A DNA stretch of 63,102 nt from Bacteroidaceae bacterium (GTDB taxonomy: Bacteria; Bacteroidota; Bacteroidia; Bacteroidales; Bacteroidaceae): positions 1 through 63,102 of the forward strand of contig JAEEZX010000060.1 of assembly GCA_016292045.1 (NCBI GenBank), in the 5' to 3' direction. Both the position numbers and the translations under genes were made by a program. Position 1 is the first letter of the stretch; every line of letters starts with the position of its first letter. This document shows, in pieces, positions 23,875-32,772 of the stretch. The notes under the pieces are model-generated. The model ran no database searches and was not told the DNA's origin. It saw only the letters and a list, made by a program, of their open reading frames with translations.

Positions 23875-26304
23875 ATGAAGTTGTTTCTTTTAGACGGATA
23901 TGCACTCATTTATCGGGCATACTATGCCTTCATAAATGCTCCACGCATCAACTCGAAAGGGCAAAACACCAGTGCCGTTTTGGGGTTTGTCAACACGTTG
24001 GAGGAAATACTTCGCAAGCAACAGCCCACACACATCGGTGTGGCATTCGACCCTCACGGGGGTACGTTCCGTCACGAGGCGTTCCCGAGCTATAAGGCCC
24101 AGAGAGAGCAGACACCCGAGGCCATCACCTTCGCAGTGCCCGTCATCAAACAGATACTGGAGGCTTACCGCATTCCGGTTCTGGAGGTGCCCAGGTATGA
24201 GGCAGACGACGTCATAGGAGCCTTGTCGCACCAGGCAGACGGGCTGGGTATAGACACAGTGATGATAACGCCCGACAAGGACTACGGGCAACTGGTGACG
24301 GAACGTGTCTCCATGCTGCGCCCGCCTGTGGGCAAGAGCGACTGGACCCTGATGGGACCCAAGGAGGTATGCGAAAAGTGGGGGATAGAGAATCCACGTC
24401 AGGTAATAGACATACTGGGACTGATGGGTGATGCCTCAGACAATATACCGGGCTGCCCGGGAGTGGGGGAGAAGACCGCAATGAATCTCATACAGCAATT
24501 TGGAGGTGTGGAGAACCTTCTCAACCATACCGACGAACTCAAAGGGGCCCTGCAGAAGAAAATCACGGATAACAAGCAGCAGATACGCGACAGCTACTGG
24601 CTTGCCACCATCGCTCTCGATGTTCCCATCACTCTCGATATGAACCTCTTGGAGCGGAAAGACGCTGACGAGAATGCCTTGCGGCAGCTCTTTGAGTCGC
24701 TGGAATTCGGGTTCCTCCTGAAGAAGCGTGCAAGTGCCGCACCTGTTCCTGCTGCCGCAGCCAAGCCCAAGAAGGCTGTAACGGATACGGCACAGCTGGA
24801 TCTCTTCTCCGACTTCACACAGGAAGAAACAACTGCTGCGGTCACGACACCGGCAGAAGCGCTTATCGAGACTGACGAGGAAGTGGTGGGACATGACCTC
24901 AAGAGCATATTCCGGGAGAACGGTCGCCAGTGGCCCGACAAACCCTGTTTCGACACCATGCTGGCACACTATCTCCTTCATCCCGAGATGACGCACAGCC
25001 TGGCCACGATACAGCAGGGAGAAGACCTCATGGGGCTGCGTAAGCGTCTGGAGAAGGAACTGCGCGAGGAGAACCTCTGGGAACTCTTCCGCACCATAGA
25101 GATGCCCCTCGCACCCGTGCTTCTCGATATGGAACGCGTGGGAGCACGCATTGATACGGAAGGTCTGAAAGAGACCTCGCGACACTATACGGAACGCATG
25201 AACACCCTTGAGCAGGAAATACACGAGCTGTCCGGTATGCAGGGCTTCAATGTGTCGTCACCGCGTCAGGTAGGGGAGGTGCTTTTCGACCATCTGCACC
25301 TCATGGAGAAACCCAAGAAGACCAAGACGGGACAGTATGTCACCTCTGAAGAGGTGTTGGAAAGCCTCCGGGGCACTCATCCCATAGTGGACAAGATACT
25401 GCAGCACCGCAGCCTGAAGAAGCTTCTGGGCACATATATCGATGCTCTGCCGCTGCTCATCAACAAGGAGACGGGTCACATACACACCACCTTCAATCAG
25501 GCTGTCACCGCCACGGGACGCCTGTCCTCATCCAATCCCAACCTGCAGAACATACCTGTGAGGGATGCAGAGGGCAAGGAGGTGCGCAAGGCATTCATTC
25601 CCGACGAGGGCGAACTCTTCTTCTCCGCAGACTATTCGCAGATAGAACTGCGCATCATGGCCCATCTCTCGGGCGACGAGAACCTCGTCGGGGCTTTTCT
25701 CAGCGGACAGGACATCCATGCTGCCACAGCAGCCAAGATATTCCATAAAAACATCGACGACGTCACTTCCGATGAGCGACGCAGTGCCAAGACAGCCAAT
25801 TTCGGTATCATATACGGCATCTCAGCCTTCGGACTGGCACAGCGCCTGGGATGCAGCCGCAGCGAGGCAAAGAGTCTCATTGACGGCTATTTCCGCACGT
25901 ATCCCCGTGTGAGGGACTATATGGATGAAAGTATAAACCTCTGCAGGGAACGTCTCTATGCCGAGACCATCTTCCACCGCAGGTGTCATCTGCCCGATAT
26001 CGTGAGCGGCAACGCAGTGGTGAGAGGCTATGCCGAGCGCAATGCCATCAATGCCCCGATTCAGGGCAGTGCTGCCGACATCATCAAGGTGGCCATGATA
26101 CGTGTGGCCGAGCGCATGAAGAAGGAGGGCATCAGGAGCCGCATGATACTGCAGGTGCACGACGAACTCAACTTCTCAGTCATCCCAGAAGAGAAGGAGA
26201 CGCTGCAGGCTCTCGTCATCGAGGAGATGCAGGCTGCCGTCACTCTCAAGGTGCCTCTCATCGCGGATGCGGGGTGGGGGAGTAACTGGCTTGAGGCCCA
26301 CTAA
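23875..26304 (+). CDS. polA: DNA polymerase I lacking the Exo I proofreading motif
   Basis: An 809-residue family A polymerase for Okazaki-fragment processing and repair. The N-terminal 5'-nuclease (MKLFLLDGYALIYRAYYAF, then GVGEKTAMNLIQQFGG) and the C-terminal polymerase are complete: motif A FSADYSQIELRIMAHLSG, motif B RRSAKTANFGIIYGISAFG, motif C ILQVHDELNF. The middle 3'-5' exonuclease domain is shortened. After EALIETDEE it jumps straight to GHDLKSIF (Exo II-like) and FDTMLAHYLL (Exo III-like), and the DxE Exo I motif is absent. At 809 residues it is about 100 shorter than typical relatives. Reading frames around the gap are intact, so this is a deletion, not a frameshift. Proofreading is probably lost. 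Confidence 0.93.
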   Translation: MKLFLLDGYALIYRAYYAFINAPRINSKGQNTSAVLGFVNTLEEILRKQQPTHIGVAFDPHGGTFRHEAFPSYKAQREQTPEAITFAVPVIKQILEAYRIPVLEVPRYEADDVIGALSHQADGLGIDTVMITPDKDYGQLVTERVSMLRPPVGKSDWTLMGPKEVCEKWGIENPRQVIDILGLMGDASDNIPGCPGVGEKTAMNLIQQFGGVENLLNHTDELKGALQKKITDNKQQIRDSYWLATIALDVPITLDMNLLERKDADENALRQLFESLEFGFLLKKRASAAPVPAAAAKPKKAVTDTAQLDLFSDFTQEETTAAVTTPAEALIETDEEVVGHDLKSIFRENGRQWPDKPCFDTMLAHYLLHPEMTHSLATIQQGEDLMGLRKRLEKELREENLWELFRTIEMPLAPVLLDMERVGARIDTEGLKETSRHYTERMNTLEQEIHELSGMQGFNVSSPRQVGEVLFDHLHLMEKPKKTKTGQYVTSEEVLESLRGTHPIVDKILQHRSLKKLLGTYIDALPLLINKETGHIHTTFNQAVTATGRLSSSNPNLQNIPVRDAEGKEVRKAFIPDEGELFFSADYSQIELRIMAHLSGDENLVGAFLSGQDIHAATAAKIFHKNIDDVTSDERRSAKTANFGIIYGISAFGLAQRLGCSRSEAKSLIDGYFRTYPRVRDYMDESINLCRERLYAETIFHRRCHLPDIVSGNAVVRGYAERNAINAPIQGSAADIIKVAMIRVAERMKKEGIRSRMILQVHDELNFSVIPEEKETLQALVIEEMQAAVTLKVPLIADAGWGSNWLEAH

Positions 26305-26338
26305 ACAACAGATAACCAACACAAAAGGACATATTACT

Positions 26339-26845
26339 ATGATGAAACTTGTTCTTCTCGCACTATTTTTCTGCCTACCCTTAGGTGCACAGGACAACGT
26401 ACCTGCCAAACCGGATGACGCAGCCAAGGGAGACACCGTGAAGATTGATTCTATCCGAGTGCATATATACAAGGATTCCGTATACGTCAGTATCGCTACG
26501 GAAGACACCGTACAACTGCAACCGGGAGAATCCGTCATCCAGATGAAGGAGGTGAATATCTATGCTGACAAGGAGACAGACCTCGAGAAAGCTCTCAAGG
26601 CCTCTCTGGGCAACAGTCTCGAACTGAATGCACCGGGGTCGATGTCGCTATCCGACGGTATAAAAAAACTAATCGGCCGCAAGGGTACGAAGGAGCAGCG
26701 CAAGCGCGAAGAGACCAAGAAGAGACTGGAGCGCCTCGACCGTGTGAAGACTTTTGAGGAGCAATTGCAGGAGGCAATTCTGCTACAGCAGCAGTTGGAC
26801 TATCAGGACTCGCTCATGAACGCACAAAAGAAACAAAACAAATAA
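26339..26845 (+). CDS. small secreted protein of unknown function
   Basis: A 168-residue protein with a cleavable signal peptide (MMKLVLLALFFCLPLGAQ, about 1-18), an acidic middle (VYVSIATEDTVQLQPGESVIQMKEVNIYADKETD) and a C-terminal basic/Gln-rich coiled coil (from about residue 115, TKEQRKREETKKRLERLDR onward). It should be periplasmic or anchored at the envelope. I do not recognise the family. It follows polA by 34 bases and precedes upp by 12, so it may share their transcript. Confidence 0.6.
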   Translation: MMKLVLLALFFCLPLGAQDNVPAKPDDAAKGDTVKIDSIRVHIYKDSVYVSIATEDTVQLQPGESVIQMKEVNIYADKETDLEKALKASLGNSLELNAPGSMSLSDGIKKLIGRKGTKEQRKREETKKRLERLDRVKTFEEQLQEAILLQQQLDYQDSLMNAQKKQNK

Positions 26846-26857
26846 TAAAGTACTACC

Positions 26858-27535
26858 ATGAAAGTCATCAATCTTTCTTCCAAACCCACCATCCTATCGC
26901 AGTTTCTCTCTGAGATACGCGATGTCACCATCCAGAACGACCGTCTCCGTTTCCGTGAGAACATACGCCGCATTGGCCATATAGAGGCTTATGAGGTGAG
27001 CCGCCTCCTTGAGTATAAGACTGAGGTCATCAAGACTCCCATCACAGATTGTGAGGTGCAGCGCGTGGCTGAGGACATCGTTCTCGGTACCGTGTTCCGT
27101 GCCGGGCTGCCTCTGCACGAGGGTTTCCTCGACTTCTTCGACAATGCAGGAAACGCCTTCGTCTCTGCCTATCGCTACTATCTCAACAGGGAAGGTACGA
27201 ATATAGGTGTGAATATAGAGTATCTCGCCACACCGTCGCTCGAGGGTAAGACACTCATCATCGTAGATCCCATGCTGGCCACCGGTGAGAGTATGGAACT
27301 GGCCTACAAGGCTTTCCTCACAAAGGGTACACCAAAGCGCCTCATCATGGTTTCCGTGATTTCTGCCAAGAGCGGTGTGGACCATCTGCGCAAGATATTC
27401 CCCGAAGACGATGTTACATTCATCACCGCTGCCATAGATCCCGGACTTAACGACCATTTTTATATAGTGCCGGGTCTTGGTGACGCCGGCGATCTGATGT
27501 ATGGAGAGAAACTTAACTCCAGGAGAGATAGTTGA
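26858..27535 (+). CDS. upp: uracil phosphoribosyltransferase
   Basis: A 225-residue pyrimidine-salvage enzyme making UMP from uracil and PRPP. The PRPP loop is LIIVDPMLATGESMELAYK (about 129-147), and the uracil-binding C-terminal part AAIDPGLNDHFYIVPGLGDAGDLMYG (about 191-216) carries the conserved GDAGDR-like turn, here GDAGDL. The arrangement FRAGLPLHEGF resembles the usual RAGLPM element. A GTTTAGA heptamer array follows, then a GatB/YqeY gene. Confidence 0.9.
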   Translation: MKVINLSSKPTILSQFLSEIRDVTIQNDRLRFRENIRRIGHIEAYEVSRLLEYKTEVIKTPITDCEVQRVAEDIVLGTVFRAGLPLHEGFLDFFDNAGNAFVSAYRYYLNREGTNIGVNIEYLATPSLEGKTLIIVDPMLATGESMELAYKAFLTKGTPKRLIMVSVISAKSGVDHLRKIFPEDDVTFITAAIDPGLNDHFYIVPGLGDAGDLMYGEKLNSRRDS

Positions 27536-27562
27536 AAGTTTAGAGTTTAGAGTTTAGAGATA
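27534..27562. repeat. GTTTAGA heptamer array
   Basis: Three to four tandem copies of the 7-bp unit GTTTAGA fill the spacer between upp and the YqeY-like gene, overlapping the end of upp. Confidence 0.8.
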
Positions 27563-27566
27563 AAAT

Positions 27567-28013
27567 ATGTTATTTGACGAAATATCAGAAGGCATCAAAG
27601 AGGCTATGAAGGCCAAGGATGCCGTGCGTCGCGATACGCTGCGCAACGTGAAGAAGGTATTCCTCGAGGCCAAGACGGCTCCTGGAGCCAATGACGAACT
27701 CTCTGATGCTGATGCACTTAAGATACTGCAGAAACTTGCAAAACAGGGTCGTGAGTCGGCAGAGATATTCTCACAGCAGGGCAGGGCAGACCTGGCCGAC
27801 GCTGAAATGGCACAAGTGAAAGTGCTTGAGGAGTATCTGCCCAAGCAGCTCAGTGAGGCAGAACTGGAAGCTGCCCTTCGCGACATCATAGCACAATTGG
27901 GTGTCACCTCTGCACGCGAGATGGGTAAAGTGATGGGCATTGCCACCAAGCAATTGGCAGGCAAGGCTGACGGCAAAGCCATCAGCGCAATGGTTAAGCG
28001 CCTGCTGGCCTGA
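27567..28013 (+). CDS. GatB/YqeY domain protein
   Basis: A 148-residue helical protein matching stand-alone YqeY (MLFDEISEGIKEAMKAKDAVRRDTLRNV at the start, EYLPKQLSEAELEAALRDII in the middle, GKVMGIATKQLAGKADGKAISAMVKRLL at the end). The C-terminal part is homologous to the tail domain of GatB, which binds tRNA in the Asp/Glu-tRNA amidotransferase. The function of the free form is unknown. Its 3' end overlaps the convergent phosphodiesterase gene by 20 bases. Confidence 0.85.
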   Translation: MLFDEISEGIKEAMKAKDAVRRDTLRNVKKVFLEAKTAPGANDELSDADALKILQKLAKQGRESAEIFSQQGRADLADAEMAQVKVLEEYLPKQLSEAELEAALRDIIAQLGVTSAREMGKVMGIATKQLAGKADGKAISAMVKRLLA

Positions 28014-28494
28014 GTTCTATCACCTCCAGGTCCTTGATTTCCTTTCCGTCGATGACGAAGCGCACGAGCGTTCTCACCGTCTGGAATCCCTGTATGCCCG
28101 CAGCTCCTGGATTGATATGCAGGCAGCCAAGTTGTTTGTCGTACATCACCTTGAGTATGTGTGAATGGCCCGAGATAAAGAGCTGTGGGGGATGAGTGAA
28201 CAGGGTGGGGCGTATGCGTGCGTCGTAGCGGCCTGGATAGCCTCCTATGTGGGTCATCAACACCTCCACCTCCTCACAGCGGAAGCGGTATTTCTCCGTG
28301 AAGATACGTCGGATGTCGCCTCCGTCGATATTACCGTAGACAGCCCGCAGCGGTGCTATCGCCTGCAAGCGCTCCACCACATCCATACTGCCTATATCAC
28401 CTGCATGCCATATCTCGTCACACTCGGCAAAATGTTTGCCGTAGCGCTCGTCCCACCATCCGTGGGTATCGGAAAGTAAACCTATCTTCTTCAT
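27994..28494 (-). CDS. YfcE/MJ0936-family metallophosphodiesterase
   Basis: A 166-residue calcineurin-like phosphoesterase with all five family motifs: LLSDTHG (about 5-11), HAGDIG, YGNIDG (the usual GNCD/GNxD), MTHIGGYPG (TH motif) and SGHSH. Such proteins hydrolyse cyclic nucleotides or artificial phosphodiesters with two metal ions; the biological substrate is unknown. The start is MKKIGLLSDTHG at 28492-28494, because the upstream codons lie over the promoter box. Its expression may be nearly leaderless. Confidence 0.87.
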   Translation of the reverse strand: MKKIGLLSDTHGWWDERYGKHFAECDEIWHAGDIGSMDVVERLQAIAPLRAVYGNIDGGDIRRIFTEKYRFRCEEVEVLMTHIGGYPGRYDARIRPTLFTHPPQLFISGHSHILKVMYDKQLGCLHINPGAAGIQGFQTVRTLVRFVIDGKEIKDLEVIELRPAGA

Positions 28495-28505
28495 CGTTTC
28501 GTACA

Positions 28506-28513
28506 CAAAGATA
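28506..28513 (-). promoter_or_regulatory. TAnnTTTG promoter box of the phosphodiesterase gene
   Basis: TATCTTTG on the minus strand, 11 bases upstream of the chosen ATG. Confidence 0.65.
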
Positions 28514-28577
28514 GCAAAAAAGTGCCGTTTTCCTCCAAAAAACACATTTTTCTTGCCCGGAATGCACATTTTTTTGC

Positions 28578-28585
28578 TAATTTTG
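28578..28585 (+). promoter_or_regulatory. TAnnTTTG promoter box of the aquaporin gene
   Basis: TAATTTTG, 57 bases upstream of the aquaporin start codon. Confidence 0.65.
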
Positions 28586-28642
28586 CGTTGTTAAAAGTGA
28601 AAAAGTGTACTGTTTTACTAACTCATAAAAATCTTAAGCATT

Positions 28643-29317
28643 ATGAAAAAGTATCTTGCAGAAATGGTAGGCACAATGGTGCTCGTATTGATGGGCTGCG
28701 GTGTAGCCGTAAGTCTTGGTTGTAATCCTATCAGCAACATCCCTGCTGTGGTCGGCACAGCATTTGCTTTCGGTCTTGCTGTTGTAGCTATGGCCTACAC
28801 CGTTGGTGGTGTGTCGGGTTGCCACATCAATCCCGCCATCACTCTCGGCTGCTTCCTCACCGGTCGCATAGGTGCTAAGGACTGCGCCATGTACATGATT
28901 TTCCAGGTGATAGGTGCCTTCATCGGCAGCGCACTGCTCTATCTGCTCACCTCGTCATGCGAGGGCATCGTAGGTACGGGTGCCAACGACCTGCAGTCGG
29001 GAGTATCCCTGATGGGCGGTCTGCTCGCAGAGATTATCTTCACCTGCGTATTCGTTCTCGTAGTGCTGGGTGCCACATCCAAGACCAACGGTGCAACCAA
29101 CAACTTCGCAGGTCTGGCTATTGGTCTGAGCCTTGTGCTGGTTCACCTCGTATGCATCCGCTACACAGGTACATCCGTGAACCCCGCCCGTTCCATAGCT
29201 CCTGCTGTGTTCCAGGGAGGTACGGCACTGGCCAACCTCTGGGTCTTCATCGTAGGTCCTTTCGTAGGCGCCGCTGTTGCAGCATTGATCTGGAAGATAG
29301 TAGAGCCCGCTAAGTAA
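28643..29317 (+). CDS. aquaporin (MIP family, AqpZ-like)
   Basis: A 224-residue channel with six membrane helices and the two half-helix NPA motifs, HINPAITLG (about residues 71-79) and VNPARSIAP (about 178-186). The second is followed by the arginine of the selectivity filter. Small residues around the filter and overall length favour a water channel of the AqpZ branch over a glycerol facilitator, which usually has about 30 more residues. It stands alone with its own promoter and a terminator. Confidence 0.9.
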   Translation: MKKYLAEMVGTMVLVLMGCGVAVSLGCNPISNIPAVVGTAFAFGLAVVAMAYTVGGVSGCHINPAITLGCFLTGRIGAKDCAMYMIFQVIGAFIGSALLYLLTSSCEGIVGTGANDLQSGVSLMGGLLAEIIFTCVFVLVVLGATSKTNGATNNFAGLAIGLSLVLVHLVCIRYTGTSVNPARSIAPAVFQGGTALANLWVFIVGPFVGAAVAALIWKIVEPAK

Positions 29318-29340
29318 GCGCTTCGTCTGAGAGAAAAAAG

Positions 29341-29376
29341 AATCCCTCCCTGTGCCAGCCACAAGGAGGGATTTTT
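29341..29376 (+). terminator. Rho-independent terminator after the aquaporin gene
   Basis: AATCCCTCC (29341-29349) pairs with GGAGGGATT (29365-29373), and the stem runs into a short T-run. Confidence 0.85.
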
Positions 29377-29394
29377 CATATATTACCTTTCCGC

Positions 29395-29766
29395 TTACTT
29401 AAGGAAGACAAAATAGACAGCCATCACCAGGCAGAGGAACGCTGCTGCATGATTCCAGTGGAGCGACTCACCCTGAAAGAAGACGGTGACAAATACGGTG
29501 AATATGGAAAGCGAGATAACCTCCTGTATCACCTTCAGCTGCATCAGGGAATAGGGGCCTCCGTTGCCAGCAAAACCGATTCTGTTGGCCGGCACCTGGC
29601 ACATATACTCCGGCATAGCCAAAAGCCACGAGAAGAGTATCACGATGAAGAGGGGTGTGGTGTCGGAAAACACCTTGAGTTGTTGCATCTTAAGATGTCC
29701 ATACCACGCGAATGTCATGAAAACGTTGGAGACTATGAGCAGTCCGACTGTGTACAGTTGATTCAT
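29395..29766 (-). CDS. DMT-superfamily small membrane protein (DUF486)
   Basis: A 123-residue protein with four membrane helices and the DUF486 signature: TFAWYGHLKMQQLK near residue 19, WLLAMPEYMCQVPANRIGF in the middle, then a helix pair. The family belongs to the drug/metabolite transporter superfamily and resembles half-size EmrE-like carriers. Substrate unknown. It has its own TAnnTTTG box and is convergent to the aquaporin gene across the terminator. Confidence 0.82.
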   Translation of the reverse strand: MNQLYTVGLLIVSNVFMTFAWYGHLKMQQLKVFSDTTPLFIVILFSWLLAMPEYMCQVPANRIGFAGNGGPYSLMQLKVIQEVISLSIFTVFVTVFFQGESLHWNHAAAFLCLVMAVYFVFLK

Positions 29767-29782
29767 TTCATTATTTTTGATG

Positions 29783-29790
29783 CAAAAGTA
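29783..29790 (-). promoter_or_regulatory. TAnnTTTG promoter box of the DUF486 gene
   Basis: TACTTTTG on the minus strand, 16 bases before the start codon. Confidence 0.65.
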
Positions 29791-29854
29791 CGAAAATTCA
29801 TCGAGAATTGAGGGTTTGGTGTTGGGAGTTTTTGGCGCTTTCGCAAAAAATCAC

Positions 29855-29862
29855 TATTTTTG
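29855..29862 (+). promoter_or_regulatory. TAnnTTTG promoter box of GH51 gene 1
   Basis: TATTTTTG, 26 bases before the ATG at 29889. Confidence 0.65.
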
Positions 29863-29888
29863 TGTGCGAAATAATATCATGTAGCATT

Positions 29889-31901
29889 ATGAAACACAGA
29901 CAATACCTTTTTGCTGCTACTCTTTTTGCAGCATCAATGGGCATCAGCGCCCAGAAGACAATGAAGGCCCCTGCCGGAGGCAAGGCTATCAGTGATGAAC
30001 TCATCGGAATCTTCTTTGAAGATATCAGTTACGCTGCCGATGGCGGACTCTACGCAGAACTCGTGCAGAACGGTTCGTTTGAGTTCAGTCCCTCGGAACG
30101 CGACGGCTGGGGACCCTCCACAGCATGGAAGAGCATCCGTCCGGGACATTCTCTGGGGTATCCGGAAATCCGCATGGACAACGGCATACACCCCAACAAT
30201 CCCACCTATATGCGTCTGCACACAGAGCGTGTGAAGGAGTACTACGACTATAAGGGTTGGAAGGGATTCGGTCTGCAAAACGACGGTTTTGACGGTATCT
30301 CCGTGAAAGCCGGTGCCAAATACAACTTCTCCATCTTCATGCGCAATACGGGAGGCGATGCCAAACTGGTACGTATTGCACTGGTGGAGCCGCAGGGCTG
30401 GGGCAAAGACCCCAAACTGCTGGCTGAGGCCTATATCGATGTGGACAGCAAGGACTGGCACCGCTTTGAGACTGTACTCACTCCCGATGCCGGCTGCGAG
30501 AAGGCTGCCCTGCAGATTCTATGCATTCAACCGGGCGATCTGGATGTAGATATGGTGTCGCTGATGCCAGAGGACACCTATAAAGGTCACGGCCTCCGCA
30601 AGGATATGGTGCAGGCGCTGGCTGACCTCCAGCCCAAATTCATGCGCTTCCCGGGCGGTTGTGTGATACACGGAGGCGGTGACGGCATGTGGAATACCTA
30701 TCGCTGGAAGACCACCATCGGTCCGAAAGAGGAGCGTAAGGGCCTGAAGAACACATGGGGCTACCACCAGTCTATGGGACTCGGTTACTATGAGTATTTC
30801 CAACTCTGCGAAGACCTGCAGATGCAACCTCTGCCCATCCTGCCCTGCGGTGTCAGTTGCCAAGGTGCCAACGGTGGCTGGAATATGCGCGGACATGCTC
30901 AGGACGTAGTACCTATGTCGGAGATGGACGAATGGGTGAGCGAGGCTCTCGACCTGATAGAATGGGCCAACGGTGATCCCGCTACCTCGAAATGGGCTAA
31001 GATGCGTGCCGATGCCGGTCATCCCGCTCCCTTCAACCTGAAGTATCTGGGTCTGGGCAACGAGGAGAAGATTACTCCCGAATTTGCCGAGCGTTTCCGC
31101 TATATATATGAGCGTGTCACCAAGGCTCATCCCGAGATTGTCATCGTGGGTACGGCCGGTCCCGGTTCACATCCCGGCAACTCCGACCTGGAGAACGGTT
31201 GGAAACTGGCCACAGAACTGGGTATGCCCATCATCGACGAGCACTACTACGAACCCAACAAATTCTTCCTCAACAAGCGCCAGTATGACAGCTATCCCCG
31301 CGACCGCAAGACGAAAGTGTATCTGGGTGAATATGCTGCCAAAGACAAGAAGCTCCTGGATGCTCTGGCAGAGGGTCTCTACCTGCTCCATGTGGAGCGC
31401 AACGGCGATGTGGTTTGCATGACATCCTACGCACCGCTGCTTGCCCGTCGCAACAATACCAGTTGGAACCCCGACCTCATCTATTTCGACAACGAGCGCC
31501 TGTATCCGACTTGCAGCTACTACGTGCAGCAGATGTTCGGACGGTCCTCAGGTCAGTACTACTACGGTGACTGCGTGAAGTTCGAGGGCGACGCTCCCGA
31601 TGCCGTGCAGCCTATGGAGAATGTGCACTACGGACAGTCTGTCGTGCTGAATGTGAAGAATCGCAAGCTCTATGTGAAGCTCTGCAACGCCACAGACGAG
31701 ACAAAGAAGGCCAACCTCAACCTGAGCCGCTTCAGCCTGAAGAAGAATGCTGTGAAGACCGTGCTTTGCGGACAGCCCGGGGACGAGAACAATTACGAGC
31801 AGCAGCCCATTGCTCCCAAGAAAGAGACCATCAAGGCTGCCAAGAAGACCTCGCTCGAGTTGGCTCCCTATTCGTTCGTGATGTTGGAGTACGACCTGTG
31901 A
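29889..31901 (+). CDS. alpha-L-arabinofuranosidase, GH51 (copy 1)
   Basis: A 670-residue secreted glycosidase removing terminal arabinofuranose from plant arabinoxylan or arabinan. A signal peptide (about 1-21) precedes an N-terminal CBM4-like sandwich (about 40-220). The GH51 barrel follows, with FMRFPGGCVIHG, acid/base Glu in LGLGNEEKIT and nucleophile Glu in VYLGEYAAKDKK. A C-terminal beta-domain ends at LAPYSFVMLEYDL. The start ATG at 29889 replaces an upstream non-ATG frame that overlaps the promoter. No Sus-type genes adjoin it. It resembles GH51 copy 2 (39723-41582), though the latter lacks much of the N-terminal region. Confidence 0.9.
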   Translation: MKHRQYLFAATLFAASMGISAQKTMKAPAGGKAISDELIGIFFEDISYAADGGLYAELVQNGSFEFSPSERDGWGPSTAWKSIRPGHSLGYPEIRMDNGIHPNNPTYMRLHTERVKEYYDYKGWKGFGLQNDGFDGISVKAGAKYNFSIFMRNTGGDAKLVRIALVEPQGWGKDPKLLAEAYIDVDSKDWHRFETVLTPDAGCEKAALQILCIQPGDLDVDMVSLMPEDTYKGHGLRKDMVQALADLQPKFMRFPGGCVIHGGGDGMWNTYRWKTTIGPKEERKGLKNTWGYHQSMGLGYYEYFQLCEDLQMQPLPILPCGVSCQGANGGWNMRGHAQDVVPMSEMDEWVSEALDLIEWANGDPATSKWAKMRADAGHPAPFNLKYLGLGNEEKITPEFAERFRYIYERVTKAHPEIVIVGTAGPGSHPGNSDLENGWKLATELGMPIIDEHYYEPNKFFLNKRQYDSYPRDRKTKVYLGEYAAKDKKLLDALAEGLYLLHVERNGDVVCMTSYAPLLARRNNTSWNPDLIYFDNERLYPTCSYYVQQMFGRSSGQYYYGDCVKFEGDAPDAVQPMENVHYGQSVVLNVKNRKLYVKLCNATDETKKANLNLSRFSLKKNAVKTVLCGQPGDENNYEQQPIAPKKETIKAAKKTSLELAPYSFVMLEYDL

Positions 31902-31932
31902 TTCCTGAGTCGGATACATTAATTTTTCTGTT

Positions 31933-32766
31933 ATGAAGAAACAAATCATTGCACTGCTGCTTATTCTTGTAGCAGCGGTGGGGTATGCACAGACGGAGAA
32001 TCCGCGTGGTATCTACAAACTGATGACACTGAAGGGAAAAGTGGGGGAGGTGAAGTCACCGTTCGACCAGTATAAGATATGCACCGACAGCATCACCCTC
32101 ATGCTCGCACTCGTACAGCAGAACAACGGCCTGATGGTGTTCAACGTGACACACCCAGACAACGAGACATTCAACTACACCGGTCCCGAACCCCGCTTCG
32201 AGGGCGACCACCGCACACTGATATACGACAGCAATGCCGAGCGCTTCACGGAGAAATGGTGGAGCGAGACAAAGAACCACATGTACTTCCCAGAGAACGA
32301 CTGGTGCCTGGAGTTCTACGAAGCAAACCGCTACTCAGAGGCTGCACGCCCCGTGGTGGAGGCACTGACGAACACAGGTGAGGTGAACGCAGAGAATCCT
32401 CTGCTGGGCAGATGGCGCATCATAGGATGGATGGACGAACTGACCGACGTGAAGAAGCAGCTGAAGGACATTAAGGATGCTTACCCTACAGGCAAGTACA
32501 ACGGTGAGTTCATTATCAGCCCCTCACACCTCGTTTTCACCATTGTTACGGGTACGTCGGGAGCCATCGTGGCAAACAGCGGCAGCCCCGACAAGAACAC
32601 GCTGATACAGAACAACGAAAGGCAAAAGGTGAAGTGGCTCACAAAGGATATTATCGCTGTGGAGAGGCGCGAAGACTGGCGCAGAGACTGGCAGATAATG
32701 GAGCGCGACGCAGACAGCGAGACGCTTATGAGCCGTGCCGCGAACTACTACATCAACAATCGCTGA
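31933..32766 (+). CDS. secreted protein, DUF4488-like
   Basis: A 277-residue exported protein with signal peptide MKKQIIALLLILVAAVGYAQ. Two halves follow that each look like a lipocalin-style beta module: NPRGIYKLMTLKGK...DQYKICTDSITL at the start, and LLGRWRIIGWMDEL...KYNGEFIISPSHLVFTIV from about residue 157. GIYKL followed by QYKICTD resembles DUF4488 proteins of Bacteroidota. Function is unknown. It follows the GH51 gene by 31 bases and may be co-transcribed with it. It is convergent with pflA. Confidence 0.6.
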   Translation: MKKQIIALLLILVAAVGYAQTENPRGIYKLMTLKGKVGEVKSPFDQYKICTDSITLMLALVQQNNGLMVFNVTHPDNETFNYTGPEPRFEGDHRTLIYDSNAERFTEKWWSETKNHMYFPENDWCLEFYEANRYSEAARPVVEALTNTGEVNAENPLLGRWRIIGWMDELTDVKKQLKDIKDAYPTGKYNGEFIISPSHLVFTIVTGTSGAIVANSGSPDKNTLIQNNERQKVKWLTKDIIAVERREDWRRDWQIMERDADSETLMSRAANYYINNR

Positions 32767-32772
32767 TTTACT

